A DNA stretch of 64,000 nucleotides from Microglena sp. YARC (GCA_022414725.1 CM039465.1:4526688-4590687); one strand, 5' to 3'; numbered from the stretch's first letter, positions 19,279-29,462 are shown. The notes: generated by a model from the letters alone, not told the origin. A program made the numbers and translations.

Positions 19279-21487
19279 TCGTGGTGTGATTGGTGTGTGT
19301 GTGGGGGGGGGGGGGAGGGGGGGGGGCAGTCTCATGTCTGTGCAAGATCCCAAGAAGCAACATACCCTAGACCGGAAGCTAGTGTCGGAGCTTGAGTGTG
19401 CAGGTGCAAACTCAACCCTATACCCTAAACCTCACGTCCCCACTTTCAATCCATACTGCCGAACGGGGATCCCCCCCAACCTTGAACCCTACACCCTAAA
19501 CCTCATATCCCCACTTTCAATCCGTACTGCGTAAGAGGGATCCCCTTCAACCTTGAACCCTACACCCTAAACCTCATATCCCCACTTTCAATCTATACTG
19601 CCTAACAGGGATCCTCCTCAACCTTGAACCCTACACCCTAAACCCTAAACCCTACACCCTGAACCCTGAACCTTGAACCCTACAACCTGAATATCGGTTC
19701 AGGATCCCAAGAAGCGACATACCCTAGACCGGAAGCTTGTAACGGAGGTTGAATGTGCGCTCTGCTTGACCCGCCAACCTACAGCGCACAGCTGCCGCGA
19801 GTGTGGTGTTGCCTTTGGGCAGTACTCATGTCTTGAGTGCAACTTCTTTGACGATGATTTGTCCAAGGAGCAGTTCCACTGTGATCTGTGCCAGATTTGC
19901 AGGTACAGGCATTTGCAGTCCTATGGCTGTGTGTGTGTGTGTGTGTGTGTGTAGGGTGGGGGGGGGGGGGTCGGTGGCGGTGTGGGTGGATGTGTGTATG
20001 GGTGTGTATATGGGTGATCTGTGCCAGATTTGCTGGTAGGGGCATTTGTAGCGTGGTGGTGGTGGGGAGGTAGGGCAGTCTCATGGCTGTGTGTGTGTGG
20101 GTATGTGTGATTTGTGCCAGATTAACAGGTAGGGGCATTTGCAGTCTCATGGCTGTGGGCAGGTGGGTGTGTAGGGTGGGGGGGTCGGTGGCAATGTGTG
20201 TGTATGGGGGGGGGGTAGGGGGGGGGCAGTCTCGTGGCTGTTTATGTATGTATGTTTTGTGTGTGTGTGGTGATGGGGATGGGGGGGGGGGGGGGGGAGG
20301 GGGAAGGGCAGTCTCGTGGCTGTTTATGTATGTTTGTGTGTGTGTGGTGATGGGGGTAGGGGTAGGGGGGGGGGGGGGGGGGGGTAGGGCAGTCTCATGG
20401 CTGTTTATGTATGTATGTTTGTGTGTGTGTGGTGATGGGGGGGGGGCAGTCTCATGGCTGTTTATGTATGTATGTTTGTGTGTGTGTGGTGATGGGGGTA
20501 GGGGGGGGGGGGGGGGGGTAGTCTCATGGGGGGGGTAGGGGGGGGGGGGGGGGGGGCAGTCTCATGGCTGGGTAACATATTCCACTCACGGTAGATTGCT
20601 TTTGGTTTTGCCCAACAGCCTGCCACGTGGGCTTCCTAGAATTTGTTATGCTAGAAGCTGTTATCAGCAACCAAACACTATTTCATCAACAGCACGACAG
20701 CAGCAGCAACAACAACGTCTTCAACAACAAGAACACAAACAACTACAAGAAAACAACTGCAACAATAGCAGCAACAACAGCATCATCAACAACAACAACA
20801 TCAACTGCATCATCGACATCAACAACAAAAACAATAAAACAAAAGCAACAACAACAACAACAAAAAACTACAACAGCAACAACAGCAGCGACAACAGCCT
20901 CAACAACATCAACAATAACAACAATAACAACATCAACTGCACCATCCACATCAACAACAAAAACAAATTAAAACAATATATTATATCACTTACCCTCTTC
21001 ATCATGCCTTTACTCTGCTCAGGGTTGGTGGGCGTGACAACTACAACAACAGCAACAACTGAGTCATCTTAGTCATCATCATCAACAACAACAACAACAA
21101 CAAAAATAAAAAACAGTACATAATCTCGCTTACCCTCTTCATCTTGCCTTGACTGTGCTCAGGATTGGTGAGCGTGACAACTACAACAGCAGCAACAACT
21201 GCATCATCATCATCATCATTATCATCATCATCATCATCATCATCAACAACAACAACAACAACAACAACAAAAACATAATCTCGTTTACCCTCTTCATCTT
21301 GCCTTCACTCAGCTCAGGGTTGGTGGGCGTGACAACTACAACAACAGCGTCATCATCAACAACAATAAGAACAACAACAAGGACAAGGACAAAATAAAAC
21401 AGTACATAATCTCGCTTACCCTCTTCATCTTGCCTTGACTGTGCTCAAGATTGGTGGGCGTGACAACTACAACAGCAGCAACAACTG

Positions 21488-21530
<43 letters not shown>

Positions 21531-23488
21531 GTCATCATCATAATCATAATCATAATCATAATCAACAAAAACAAAAATAAAAGTATATAATCTCGCTTAC
21601 CCTCTTCATCTTGCCTTGACTGTGCTCAGGGTTGGTGGGCGCGACAACTACTTCCACTGTTCCACCTGCAATTGCTGCTACGCCATAACACTGAGGGACA
21701 GCCACGTGTGCATTGAAAACAGTATGCATCAGGTGCGGGGCTTTGGTTGTGGGGTGGGGTTGGCTGGGTGGGTTGGCTGGATGGGGTGGCTGGGTAGGGT
21801 GGCTGGCTGGGCATCATAACGCTGAGGGACAGCCATGTGTGCATTGGAAAAAGTATGCATCAGGTTCGTGGCTTTGGTTGTGGGGTGGGGGTGGCTGGGT
21901 GGGTAGCTGGCTATGTGGGGTGGTTAAGTGGGTGGCTGGGTAGGGTGGCTGGCTGGGCATCATAACGCTGAGGGATAGCCACGTGTGCATTGAAAACAGT
22001 ATGCATCAGGTGCGAGGCTTTGGTTGTGGGGTGGAGGTGGCTGGGTGGGTAGCTGGCTGTGTGGGGTGGTTAAGTGGGTGGCTGGGTGGTGGTGGCTGGG
22101 TGGGTAGCTGGCTAGGTTGGGTGGCTGGGTGGGTAGCTGGCTGGGTAGGGTAGCTGGCTGGGTAGGGTAGCTGGCTGGGTAGGGTAGCTGGCTGGGTCGG
22201 GTTGGGTGGCTGGGTGGGTGGGTAGCTGGCTGGGTGGGGAGTTGACTTGGTGGGGTGGCTGGCTGGGTTTCTGGCTGGGTGGGTAGCTGGGTGGGGGTGT
22301 CTGGGTGGGGTGGCTGGGTGGGTAGCTGGATGGATGGGTGGCTGGGTAGCTGGCCGGGTGGGGTGGCTGGCTGGGTTGGTTGCTGGATGGGTGGCTTGGT
22401 GGGTAGCTGGTTGAATGGGTGGGGTGGGGTGGGGGCTGTTCATGGCAGCTTGTAGACAGTTGTGTCAGCAACATAGTGAAGAACTGTCTCTCGTGGTGTG
22501 GTCTGGCCCACAGTGTTCAAATGTACTTTTTCAGTCCAGGGGTAGTCAAATAGGCTTAAGGGACTTGCCAAACCTAGGAAAGGCAGTTTAAGAATGGCCA
22601 TGATGGCAATTTTTCTTTTGTTTAATCAGCCGTGCGGCAGGAACTCATATCCCCACTTTCGATCCCTGTTGCAGAACTGCCCTTGCTGCTTAGAGTACCT
22701 CTTTGTAGTTTATACACACTTGCAATTACTGACTCTGGCCTTAATTAAGTACCCTTGAGCCATTGCACACTAAAAGTGTCGATCGCAAAAGTGTATTTGT
22801 TGTTGTCCAATCCCTACAGATTTTCTTTTTTCACAGAATTGCCCCTGCATATCAGCACTGAAACGCCCTGAATATCATATCATATCCCCTCACATCTCTA
22901 CTTTCGATCCCCATTGCAGAACTGCCCTTGCTGCTTCGAGTACCTCTTCGACTCCATCCGCGCAATCAACGTGATGCCCTGTGGCCACACCATCCACAAT
23001 GTGAGTAAATACATAATATTTGAGGTTGAAGGGAACAGCCCATTATGTGAGTTTTGAACTGTATATGTATGTATGTACATATATTTGTATGTATGTATGT
23101 ATGTATGTATGTATGTATGTATGTATGTATGTATGTATGTATGTATGAGCACTCCAGGATTCACTCATTTTTGTTAGACTCGCGTTGCACTGCTCACTGT
23201 GTTTTGTTCTGCCTGTTCCAATGTATGTGTGTTACAGTCCAGGGTTAGGCCCAATAGGCTGAGAGGTCTTGCCCAACCATGACAGGAAGGGCTACAAAGA
23301 AAAAGCATTTATGAACTGAACCCCAAACAATCGTTTTATCGACGGGCCCCCCTAAGTTTGTGCTACATTTATAATTGTGCCTGAGTGGTGTGTGAATGGT
23401 GTGTGGATCGTGTGTGTGAATTGCGTGCGACCCCATCCGCGCAATCAGCGTGATGCCCTGTGGCCACACCATCCACAATGTGAGTTTA

Positions 23489-23532
<44 letters not shown>

Positions 23533-24933
23533 TAGTACGGTAGCCCGTGTGGCCGGTGGCCACATCTACTCTCACGAAGACCCCCCCCCCCCCCCCAATC
23601 ATAGTACGGTGCCCGTTTGGCCTTTGGCCACACCTATTTGGGGCTGGTTACAAAATGGTTTACACTTGAAGCCCCCACCCATTCACACACCACCACCACC
23701 AAAGCATTATCCGCCCCCTCCCCCCTTCCCTCCCGTTGGCCACACCTGTTTTGGGCTGGGTTGCAAAACGGTTTTCTCTGCAGTACATGCAACTTAAAAC
23801 ATTGACGGACGCATATCCCTTGCGATGGTCTCCCTTGTGCACCCACAAGCACACAAGCACACAAACACCACCGTACTCCCGCCCCCCCCCCTGACTCCAT
23901 CCCTTCCCCCACCCCAGCCATCCCACCAGCCTCCACCCTCTCCCCACTCTCATCCCTCCCCTCCCTCCTACACGCACCCACCAGCGCACACATACTCCAT
24001 ATCTGCCCCCCTCCACTTCAGCTGTGGGCTTTCCCATAGCTGATAGGCAAACGGGACGATGAGCATCGACAACGTTTGCGCATCATCCGACTCCGCTAAA
24101 AGCATCGGACCTGCTTCCCTGCCACCTCAGCTGTGATCGATAGTCGACCCCACTGAAAAGGCTGAACCTGCGCAATCGCAACTGTATATAACTAAAGCTT
24201 CTTCTTATCGAGCATGTATTCAGTTCGGCCGAAGAACAATCCTGTTCACCGCAACTGCTCCCGAAGTCAACTCGATCTGGGACTTGGAAACATCGCCAGG
24301 TTCATCCATTCAACTTTGCCGCGTGCTCGCTATAGCACAACGCAGAGCGACGACATGTTTCTCGATGCAGTGGGGACAAGTTACAGTCAAGTTGCTGATT
24401 TGAGATGTTCGGTCAAGTTAGGGCGAGAATGCTCAGCGAGATTTTTCATTCGGTCAAATTTGATGCGTACTTGCTATGGCACAATGCGGTGCGACATGTT
24501 TCTCAATACAGTGGGAAGAATTTGCAGTCAAGTTTGTGACATGGGATGGATGCGATTCGGACATTTCTGACAGGTCGGCTGACTCACCACGTGACCTCCC
24601 GTTGTGCACAGCGACAGGTCTCTTGACGCAAGGGAAAGGTCTTGCAGAGATGCAGGGGAAAAAGCTTGTAGGCAGACGAACTGTAGCGCTACCGAAATCA
24701 GGTGGATGAACTCAGGCGGGAAAAGGAGAAATCGGGCGGGATGCGCAACAGGTAGAATACGCAGGAGGCGAATGTTGCATAAGGCAGAATTCGCAGGAGG
24801 CCAATCAGGCAGAATTTGAAGCAGGAGGGATAAAAAGCGTGAATTGGCTGAGCGGGAAATGGCTGGGCGGGAAATCGGTTAAGTCGGTAACGCGATGACA
24901 CCACCACGACCACCACGACCACGGCCATGATTT

Positions 24934-25005
<72 letters not shown>

Positions 25006-28000
25006 CTCATTACGAGGCGTGGGTTTGAGGGGGCCAGCCCATTTGCTTGCACTGGGACCTCACCATCCATCATGTGAGTTGTTAAGGGCGTGTGGATGGT
25101 GTGTGTGAATGGTGTGTGTCTCTCAATGTGTGTGCTCCTTGTATGTTCCACTAACCAAGTGTGTCATGTATTGCCTGTTTAGGAATGTTTGAAGGCCTTG
25201 GCACTCCACGTACTTGTGCCCGTGTGCAATAAGAGCTACATGAGCAACAACGACATATGCTCCAATAAACCAAATGTGTCATGTATTGCCTGATTAGGAA
25301 ATGTTGCGCTCCTTGTATGATCCACTAACCAAGTGTTTCATATATGGACCGGTGCCTGATTAGGAATGTTTGCTCTCATTGTATGATCCACTAACCAAGT
25401 GTGTCATATATTGACCGGTGCCTGATTAGGAATGTTTGCGCTCCTTGTATGATCCACTAACCAAGTGTGTCATGTATTGCCTGTTTAGGAATGTTTGAAG
25501 GCCTTGGCATCGCATTCGACGTACTTGTGCCCCGTGTGCATGAAGAGCTACATGGGCAGCAGCGACATGGAGAGGCTGTGGGACGAGATGGACACCACGG
25601 TGCGCATGACGCCGATGCCTGAAGAGTACAGGGACATGGTCGTCGATGTAATGGTGCGTATTTGATTACTTTATTCAGTTATATTGAGTTGTATCGATTT
25701 AATGGTGCGCATGACACAGATGCCTGAAGAGTACAGGGACATGGCTGTCACTATGATGGTGAGTCTTGCATTGGTTATGGTGATTGATCACATACTTGTA
25801 GGGATTGGCAGTATGATATCATATGATATCATGTCATCTTATGATATCATATGATATCATATGATAACGGCAGTCTGACTAGGTAACTTCGGCCTGGGGC
25901 ACCATCTCATATGATATTAAATCATATGATTTGTGTATGATATCATATGATATCATACTTGTCTTTGGTCAACATCATATGATTTGCCCTTCCCTACATA
26001 CTTGTACTAAATGTATTGACAGAGTATTGAAGTTATGAAGCAATTTAGTGATGAAGTATGTGAGTAATAGTGATGCCATGGTGTGCATGACACGGATGCC
26101 TGAAGAGCACAGGGACATGGCTGTCACTGTGATGGTGCGTATTTGATTACTTTATTCAATTACATTGAGTTGTATCGCTGTAATGGTGTGCATGAAGCTT
26201 ATGGCTGAGGAGGACAGGGACATGGCCTTCACTGGGATGGTGCGTATTTGATTACTTTATTCAATTATATTGAGTTGTATCGCTGTAATGGTGCGCATGA
26301 AGCTTATGGCTGAGGAGGACAGGGACATGGCCTTCACTGTGATGGTGCGTATTTGATTACTTTATTCAATTATATTGAGTTGTATCGCTGTAATGGTGCG
26401 CATGAAGCTTATGGCTGAGTAGGACAGGGACATGGCCTTCACTGTGATGGTGCGTATTTGATTACTTTATTCAATTATATTGAGTTGTATCGCTGTAATG
26501 GTGCGCATGAAGCTTATGGCTGAGGAGGACAGGGACATGGCCTTCACTGTGATGGTGCGTATTTGATTACTTTGTTGAGTTATATCGATGTTATGATGCG
26601 CATGACACGGATGCACGAGGAGTGCAGGGACAGGTCCGTCACTGTGATGGTGCGTATTTGATTACTTTGTTGAGTTATATCGATGTTATGGTGCGCATGA
26701 CTCGGATGCACGAGGAGTGCAGGGACAGGTCCGTCACTGTGATGGTGCGTATTTGATTGCTTTGTTGAGTTATATCGATGTTATGGTGCGCATGACTCGG
26801 ATGCACGAGGAGTGCAGGGACAGGTCCGTCACTGTGATGGTGCGTATTTGATTACTGAGTTAGTGGTATATATTATACTATTAAGTAATATTGAATAAAT
26901 TTGAAAATGAGTTAGTGATATTGTATGTTAAAGGAATATTGATGCCACGGTGTGCACGACACGGATGGCTGATGAGTACAGGGACATGGCTGTCACTGTG
27001 ATGGTGCGTATTTGATTACTGAGTTAGTGGTATTATACTATTAAGTAATATTGAATAAATTTGAAAATGAGTTAGTGATATTGTATGTTAAAAGAATATT
27101 GATGCCACGGTGTGCACGACAAGGATGCCTAGGAAGTGCAGGGACATGGCCGTCACTGTGATGGTGCGTATTGGATTACTACGTTAAGTTATATTGAGGT
27201 ATAACGATGTTATGGTGCGCATGACGCTTATGGCTGAGGAGGACAGGGACATGACCTTCACTGTGATGGTGTGTATTTGATTATTGTTTTAGTGGTGTTA
27301 TATTATGAAGTAACATTTAATCATATTTGGTTATGATTTAGTGATATTATATTTGTAAGTAATATTGATGGCACGGTGTGCATGGCACGGATGGCTGAGG
27401 AGTACAGGGACGTGGCCTTCACTGTGATGGTTTGTATTGCATTCGTCACGGTAATTGATTAAATACTTGTGCTTGATTTCTTGACAGAGTATTGCTGACT
27501 GACTGACTGACTGACTGACTGACTGACTGACTGACTTCACTTCACTTCACTTCACTTGACTTCACTTGCTGACTAGATGATTGACTGGCTGACTAGATGA
27601 CTTGCTGGCATACTGACTGATTGTCTGTATTGCTGTAGTGCAATGATTGACTGATTGATTGATTTACTTGTTGGCTGACTGACTGTCTAACTGGCTGACT
27701 AGTTCTAAATGACTGATTGTCTGTATTGCTGCAGTGCAACGATTGCCTGCGTACGTGCTGGCATACTACTAACTATACGTGTTAATAACTAAACGTACAA
27801 ATAACTATACGTGCTGGCCTAGTTCTAAATGACTGATTGTCTGTATTGCTGCAGGGCAACGATTGCCTGCGTACGTGCTGGCATACTACTAACTATACGT
27901 GCTAATGACTAAACGTACAAATAACTGTACGTGCTGGCCTAGTTCTAAATGACTGATTGTCTATATTGCCGCAGTGCAACGACTGTCTGCATAGGTCGAA

Positions 28001-28067
28001 TGTCCCATTCCACGTGGTGGGCCACAAGTGTGGAAACTGCGGGGGATACAACACACGAAGGGTGTGA
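16994..28067 (+). CDS. RCHY1: RCHY1/PIRH2-like CHY-RING E3 ubiquitin ligase (whole gene model)
   Basis: Seven exons: 16994-17141, 18703-18797, 19703-19902, 21630-21732, 22920-23000, 25489-25653 and 27975-28067, together 885 bases and 294 residues. All junctions are GT..AG and all phases agree. Domain order: acidic N-terminus (1-45); CHY zinc finger from GCEHYRRRC (48-) through exon 3; CTCHY finger ([11 protein letters not shown], about 148-182); C3H2C3 RING (NCPCC.. MPCGHTIH.. YLCPVC, 183-227); C-terminal zinc ribbon (CNDC.. [13 protein letters not shown], 265-293). Family members ubiquitinate regulatory proteins in the cytosol or nucleus; in plants they act in stress and ABA signalling. Length is close to known members (about 260-300). 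Introns 1-6 hold extra copies of the gene's own splice junctions. An upstream non-coding or coding exon is possible, because AG at 16978 follows a pyrimidine tract. Confidence 0.93.
17142..18702 (+). repeat. RCHY1-like intron 1 with three decoy exon 2 copies
   Basis: Units of about 210-230 bp, each AAATGAGAACCCTAAACC, TGTGTGCAG, then an exon 2 copy, then CTAGTACATGGACAT and a C run. Decoy exon starts lie near 18058 ([19 protein letters not shown], then broken), 18256 ([10 protein letters not shown], then broken) and 18480 ([11 protein letters not shown], then stop). Each keeps a usable acceptor but loses the RHCHN half and the donor. The fourth copy, at 18703, is the intact exon. Confidence 0.9.
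18703..18797 (+). CDS. RCHY1: RCHY1-like exon 2 (CHY finger core)
   Basis: The acceptor TGTGCAG is followed by AC-TAC, which completes His, giving [13 protein letters not shown], then CRHCHN, ending DNEQ at donor CAG|GTGGGT. These are the Cys/His ligands of the CHY finger. Confidence 0.95.
18898..19122 (+). repeat. Dispersed ~220-bp repeat in intron 2
   Basis: A close relative is at 45065-45280. Both start near AGTCCTATGCAGC-TCGCAAG, share GGAGTGTGTT, GTTGGCTGACGTGTCAG-CTTCAATTTT and end GGGGGCTCCGCCAA followed by an A-rich tail. The A-rich tail and absence of an open frame suggest a SINE. Upstream, 18790-18895 holds three tandem copies of a GAGCAGGTGGGTGCAAGATAAA block, itself a copy of the exon 2 end and donor. 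Confidence 0.75.
19235..19335 (+). repeat. Long G runs in intron 2
   Basis: Two nearly pure G tracts (about 19247-19278 and 19302-19326), potential G-quadruplex sites. Homopolymer lengths in the assembly are unlikely to be exact. Confidence 0.85.
19344..19402 (+). repeat. Decoy copy of RCHY1-like exon 3 5' junction
   Basis: GATCCCAAGAAGCAACATACCC and GACCGGAAGCTAGTGTCGGAG copy exon 3 starting at 19703 ([12 protein letters not shown]), then break off after GAGTGTGCAG. It is followed by three ~90-bp tandem copies of an ACCCTACACCCTAAACCTCA block ending near 19690. Confidence 0.88.
19703..19902 (+). CDS. RCHY1: RCHY1-like exon 3
   Basis: The acceptor GGTTCAG is followed by GATCCC (phase 0); the donor TTTGCAG|GTACAG leaves two bases of Arg. 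It encodes [27 protein letters not shown] and FHCDLCQIC, the second half of the CHY finger and the start of the CTCHY region. All the metal ligands expected in this part are present. Confidence 0.96.
19903..20570 (+). repeat. Intron 3 start, amplified donor region
   Basis: The exon 3 end and donor are copied at about 20013 (GATCTGTGCCAGATTTGCTG) and 20107 (GATTTGTGCCAGATTAACAG|GTAGGGG). The downstream intron word GCAGTCTCATGGCTGT then recurs about eight more times, spaced by GT-rich and G-run sequence. Confidence 0.85.
20690..21629 (+). repeat. AAC/CAT microsatellites with four decoy exon 4 starts
   Basis: Four units of ~140 bp carry TACCCTCTTCAT..TGCTCAG, then GGTTGGTGGGCGTGACAACT (at 21021, 21159, 21317 and 21448). 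This is the acceptor and first nine codons of exon 4 (VGG-R-DNY). After DNY each copy passes directly into (AAC)n/(CAT)n arrays. The last, at 21630, continues into the real exon. Confidence 0.93.
21630..21732 (+). CDS. RCHY1: RCHY1-like exon 4 (CTCHY finger)
   Basis: The acceptor GCTCAG precedes GGTTGGT (phase 2) and the donor is CATCAG|GTGCGG. It encodes [19 protein letters not shown], then [10 protein letters not shown]. Cys and His ligands follow the CTCHY pattern of the family. Confidence 0.96.
21733..22440 (+). repeat. Intron 4 start: decoy exon 4 ends and GGCTGGGTGG minisatellite
   Basis: Copies of the exon 4 end and donor (ACGCTGAGGGA-AGCCA-GTGTGCATTG, then ATGCATCAG|GT) lie at about 21820-21872 and 21962-22011. 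A GGTGGCTGGGTGGGTAGCTG minisatellite follows to 22440. The copied intron start already carries GGCTTTGGTTGTGGGGTGG, so the minisatellite probably grew from it. Confidence 0.9.
22531..22595 (+). repeat. Dispersed repeat family 'AGTCCAGGGGTAGCC' copy
   Basis: TTCAGTCCAGGGGTAGTCAAATAGG..AAGGGACTTGCC matches the family core. Confidence 0.75.
22650..22730 (+). repeat. Decoy copy of RCHY1-like exon 5 5' junction
   Basis: TTTCGATCCCTGTTGCAG precedes AACTGCCCTTGCTGCTT-GAGT, a copy of the acceptor and first codons of exon 5 at 22920. It diverges after TACCTCTTTG. Confidence 0.9.
22920..23000 (+). CDS. RCHY1: RCHY1-like exon 5 (RING first half)
   Basis: 27 codons, phase 0 to 0: [12 protein letters not shown], then [10 protein letters not shown]; acceptor TTGCAG, donor AAT|GTGAGT. 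It carries the first four RING ligands and the H of the C-G-H motif. Confidence 0.96.
23063..23146 (+). repeat. (GTAT)n microsatellite
   Basis: Uninterrupted GTAT units from about 23085, inside intron 5. Confidence 0.97.
23425..23800 (+). repeat. Decoy exon 5 end and further diverged copies
   Basis: At 23427-23482 CCCATCCGCGCAATCAGCGT, CCCTGTGGCCACACC and ATCCACAAT|GTGAGT copy the exon 5 end and donor, followed by an (AT)n run. Shorter echoes of GTGGCCACACC recur at about 23545-23565, 23615-23632 and 23733-23750, separated by C-runs. The CACCATCCATCATGTGAGTT at 25060 is another. Confidence 0.85.
24040..24930. other. Intron 5 non-repetitive stretch
   Basis: No exon fitting the RCHY1 family is seen. 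It includes two related ~130-bp blocks (GACATGTTTCTC-AT-CAGTGGG at 24345 and 24493). It ends with a GGCGGGAAA-type minirepeat (24700-24890). Confidence 0.5.
24937..25000 (+). repeat. (AT)n microsatellite
   Basis: About thirty TA units, preceding a GGCGTGGGTTTGAGGGGGCC dispersed repeat copy at 25016. Confidence 0.97.
25130..25488 (+). repeat. Decoy copies of RCHY1-like exon 6 5' junction
   Basis: At 25174-25260 the block GTATTGCCTGTTTAG|GAATGTTTGAAGGCCTTGG continues to TACTTGTGCCCGTGTGCA, copying 25 codons of exon 6 before breaking. The preceding intron block (CACTAACCAAGTGTGTCAT..TGATTAGGAATGTTTG) is repeated four more times with only the first codons or less. Confidence 0.9.
25489..25653 (+). 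CDS. RCHY1: RCHY1-like exon 6 (RING second half)
   Basis: 55 codons, phase 0 to 0; acceptor GTTTAG, donor GTAATG|GTGCGT. It encodes [20 protein letters not shown], closing the RING, then MERLWDEMD and [11 protein letters not shown], the linker conserved in the family. Confidence 0.96.
25695..27435 (+). repeat. Thirteen decoy copies of RCHY1-like exon 6 3' junction
   Basis: Copies of the last ~19 codons plus donor (ATGGTGCGCATGACxC, then GAGTACAGGGACATGG, then ATGGTGCGT) lie near 25700, 26080, 26182, 26287, 26392, 26497, 26594, 26689, 26784, 26946, 27106, 27208 and 27371. Spacing is 95-105 bp in the middle of the array. None has an acceptor. The copy at 26392 carries an in-frame TAG (GCTGAGTAG). 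A GATATCATATGAT-rich AT block lies at 25813-25980. Confidence 0.93.
27490..27535 (+). repeat. (GACT)n microsatellite
   Basis: Eleven GACT units, then imperfect TTCACTTCAC and GACTGATTGACT repeats to about 27720. Confidence 0.95.
27700..27974 (+). repeat. Two decoy copies of RCHY1-like exon 7 5' junction
   Basis: Units with 120-bp period (27721, 27841, 27961) share TTCTAAATGACTGATTGTCT, ATTGCTGCAG and GCAACGATTGCCTGC. This is the acceptor plus CNDCL codons. The first two then break into ACTATACGTG-rich intron; the third is the real exon. Confidence 0.93.
27975..28067 (+). CDS. RCHY1: RCHY1-like exon 7 (terminal)
   Basis: 30 codons and [22 protein letters not shown], then [11 protein letters not shown]. 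This is the zinc ribbon with four Cys at family spacing. AGGGTGTGAGTT at the stop also contains a possible donor (GTGAGT), so a longer C-terminus cannot be excluded. Confidence 0.92.
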   Translation, partial: CNDCLHRSNVPFHVVGHKCGNCGGYNTRRV

Positions 28068-28099
28068 GTTAGAGCTCAAACAAGACAAGATGTCGAAGT

Positions 28100-28372
28100 A
28101 AGGCGAGACGATTGCCTGCAGAGGTCCAATGTCACATTCCATGGTGTGGCCTCTTGGGTCGCAAGTGTGAATAGTGCGGGGGCTGCAGCACATGAAGGGT
28201 GTGAGTTAGAGCTCACACAAGACAAGATGTCGAAGTGAGGCAAGACGATTGCATGCAGAGGTACAATGTCACATTCCTTGTTGTGTGTCACAAGGAAACT
28301 GTCACATTCCACGTGGTGGGCCACAAGTGTGGAAACTGTGGGGGCTATAACATGCGAAGGGTGTGAGGTATC
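28100..28372 (+). pseudogene. Two duplicated RCHY1-like terminal exon bodies
   Basis: The block AAGACGATTGC..GCAGAGGT-CAATGTCACATTCC, CACAAGTGTG and GCGAAGGGTGTGAG repeats the terminal exon at 28106-28207 and 28246-28370, with AGCTCA-ACAAGACAAGATGTCGAAGT between. The conserved CNDC is degraded and internal rearrangements break the frame. A third copy is at 29463-29586. Confidence 0.85.
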
Positions 28373-28402
28373 GGCCAGTGTTTCTTTTTCCGGCTTCGCA
28401 TG

Positions 28403-28551
28403 GCAGCTTCCAGCCAGCTCCATGAGCCAGCCACTGGTCCAAGACCTAAGCTTTCATCTGCGTTGGGATGCCTGTCGTGACAGCTTCCAGAAGCACTAGC
28501 TGGCTTCAGGTTTGGCCCAAGGACATGGAAAGGGAGCTGCTTAGAAGCTGC
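28403..28551. mobile_element. MITE-like element, GCAGCTTC termini
   Basis: It starts GCAGCTTCCAGCCAGCTCC and ends GGAGCTGCTTAGAAGCTGC, imperfect terminal inverted repeats of ~19 bp. The interior has AGCCACTGGTCCAAG and CAGCTTCCAGAAGCAC as in the copies at 29032 and 50437. Confidence 0.8.
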
Positions 28552-28611
28552 TACGCGTAGCTCAAAAAACAAAAGTGGGATACGCACCTCTCCAAGGCTA
28601 CCTGGGTTGGC

Positions 28612-28712
28612 GCAACCGCAATAGTAGCTTGTCCAGTTGAGGTAGAAGACCGCTCTTGACCCGCGTACGACGGGTTCCCTAAGTACCACGCCCCACCAGG
28701 CGTTATCATTAC
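28612..28712 (+). repeat. tRNA-like dispersed repeat (SINE candidate), copy 1
   Basis: It is the reverse complement of about 39941-40045. Shared words are TAGCTTGTCCAGTTGAG, TAGA-CG-TCT, CGCGTACGA-GGGTTCCCT, ACCACGCCCC and AGGCGTTATCATTAC. Confidence 0.7.
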
Positions 28713-29031
28713 ATTTGGGTCGACGCACCCTGGGCTTAAAACCGCCCTCAATGTAGCAGAGACCCCACTGTTACACTGGTTACAACGGGGGAGGTGCCGC
28801 GATACCTAAGGGTTCGGCGTGGACCTATGGCCAACGCCATCTGCGCATGAACCCGCGACATGGGCCGGTCACCTCGAGTTGATAAGTGCGGTCAGGCTTA
28901 TTGTGCCCTGCTACGGGCAGACCCGCTTTCCTGGGTTAAGGGTTTAAATCCTAAAAATTGAACCCAAACCCTAACCCTACGGGCAGGCCCGCTTTCCTGA
29001 ACTCTGTCGCGGCCCATGCAGTGTTTATCAG

Positions 29032-29180
29032 GAGCTTCTAGGCAGCTCCCTAAGCCAGCCACTGGGCTAAGCCCTAAGATGTATACCGTTCAAGACAGCG
29101 GATTCTGTCAGCTTCCAGACACATTAGGTTGCATAAGCTTTGACAGAATATAAAGTCGGGGGAGCTGCCTAGAAGGTGCT
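29032..29180. mobile_element. MITE-like element, best complete copy
   Basis: It starts GAGCTTCTAGGCAGCTCCC and ends GGGAGCTGCCTAGAAGGTGC. The near-perfect terminal inverted repeats enclose ~110 bp including AGCCACTGGGCTAAGCCCTA and CAGCTTCCAGACACATTAGG. No coding sequence. Confidence 0.85.
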
Positions 29181-29344
29181 GCTGCTTGCTTTCCTTTACT
29201 CTGTCGTGGCCCATGCCCTCAAACAAGACAACTAACACCTGCCTGACCTGTCCGTGGCTGAATGCAGTGGGCACCAACTCCATGCTGTGGGCCTTGGTGT
29301 AGGTTCAAGCAGGGTCTTGTATGTGTGTATAAATGTATTTATGT

Positions 29345-29425
29345 TACAGTCCAGAGGTAGGCGAAGTAGGATTAAGGGACTTGCCCAGCCGTGACAGAAA
29401 GGGCTTATACGAAAAGCATTGAAGC
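29345..29425 (+). repeat. Dispersed repeat family 'AGTCCAGGGGTAGCC' copy
   Basis: TTACAGTCCAGAGGTAGGCGAAGTAGG, AAGGGACTTGCCCAGCC, AGAAAGGGCTTATACGAAAAGC. Confidence 0.78.
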
Positions 29426-29462
29426 CCATGCCCTCAAACAAGACATAATGTCGAAGTAGGAC

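Noticed and set aside
24214..24570. 118-codon plus-strand frame in RCHY1-like intron 5
   Set aside because: It contains two imperfect repeats of the same DNA block in different frames, has no domain, and lies inside a well-supported intron.
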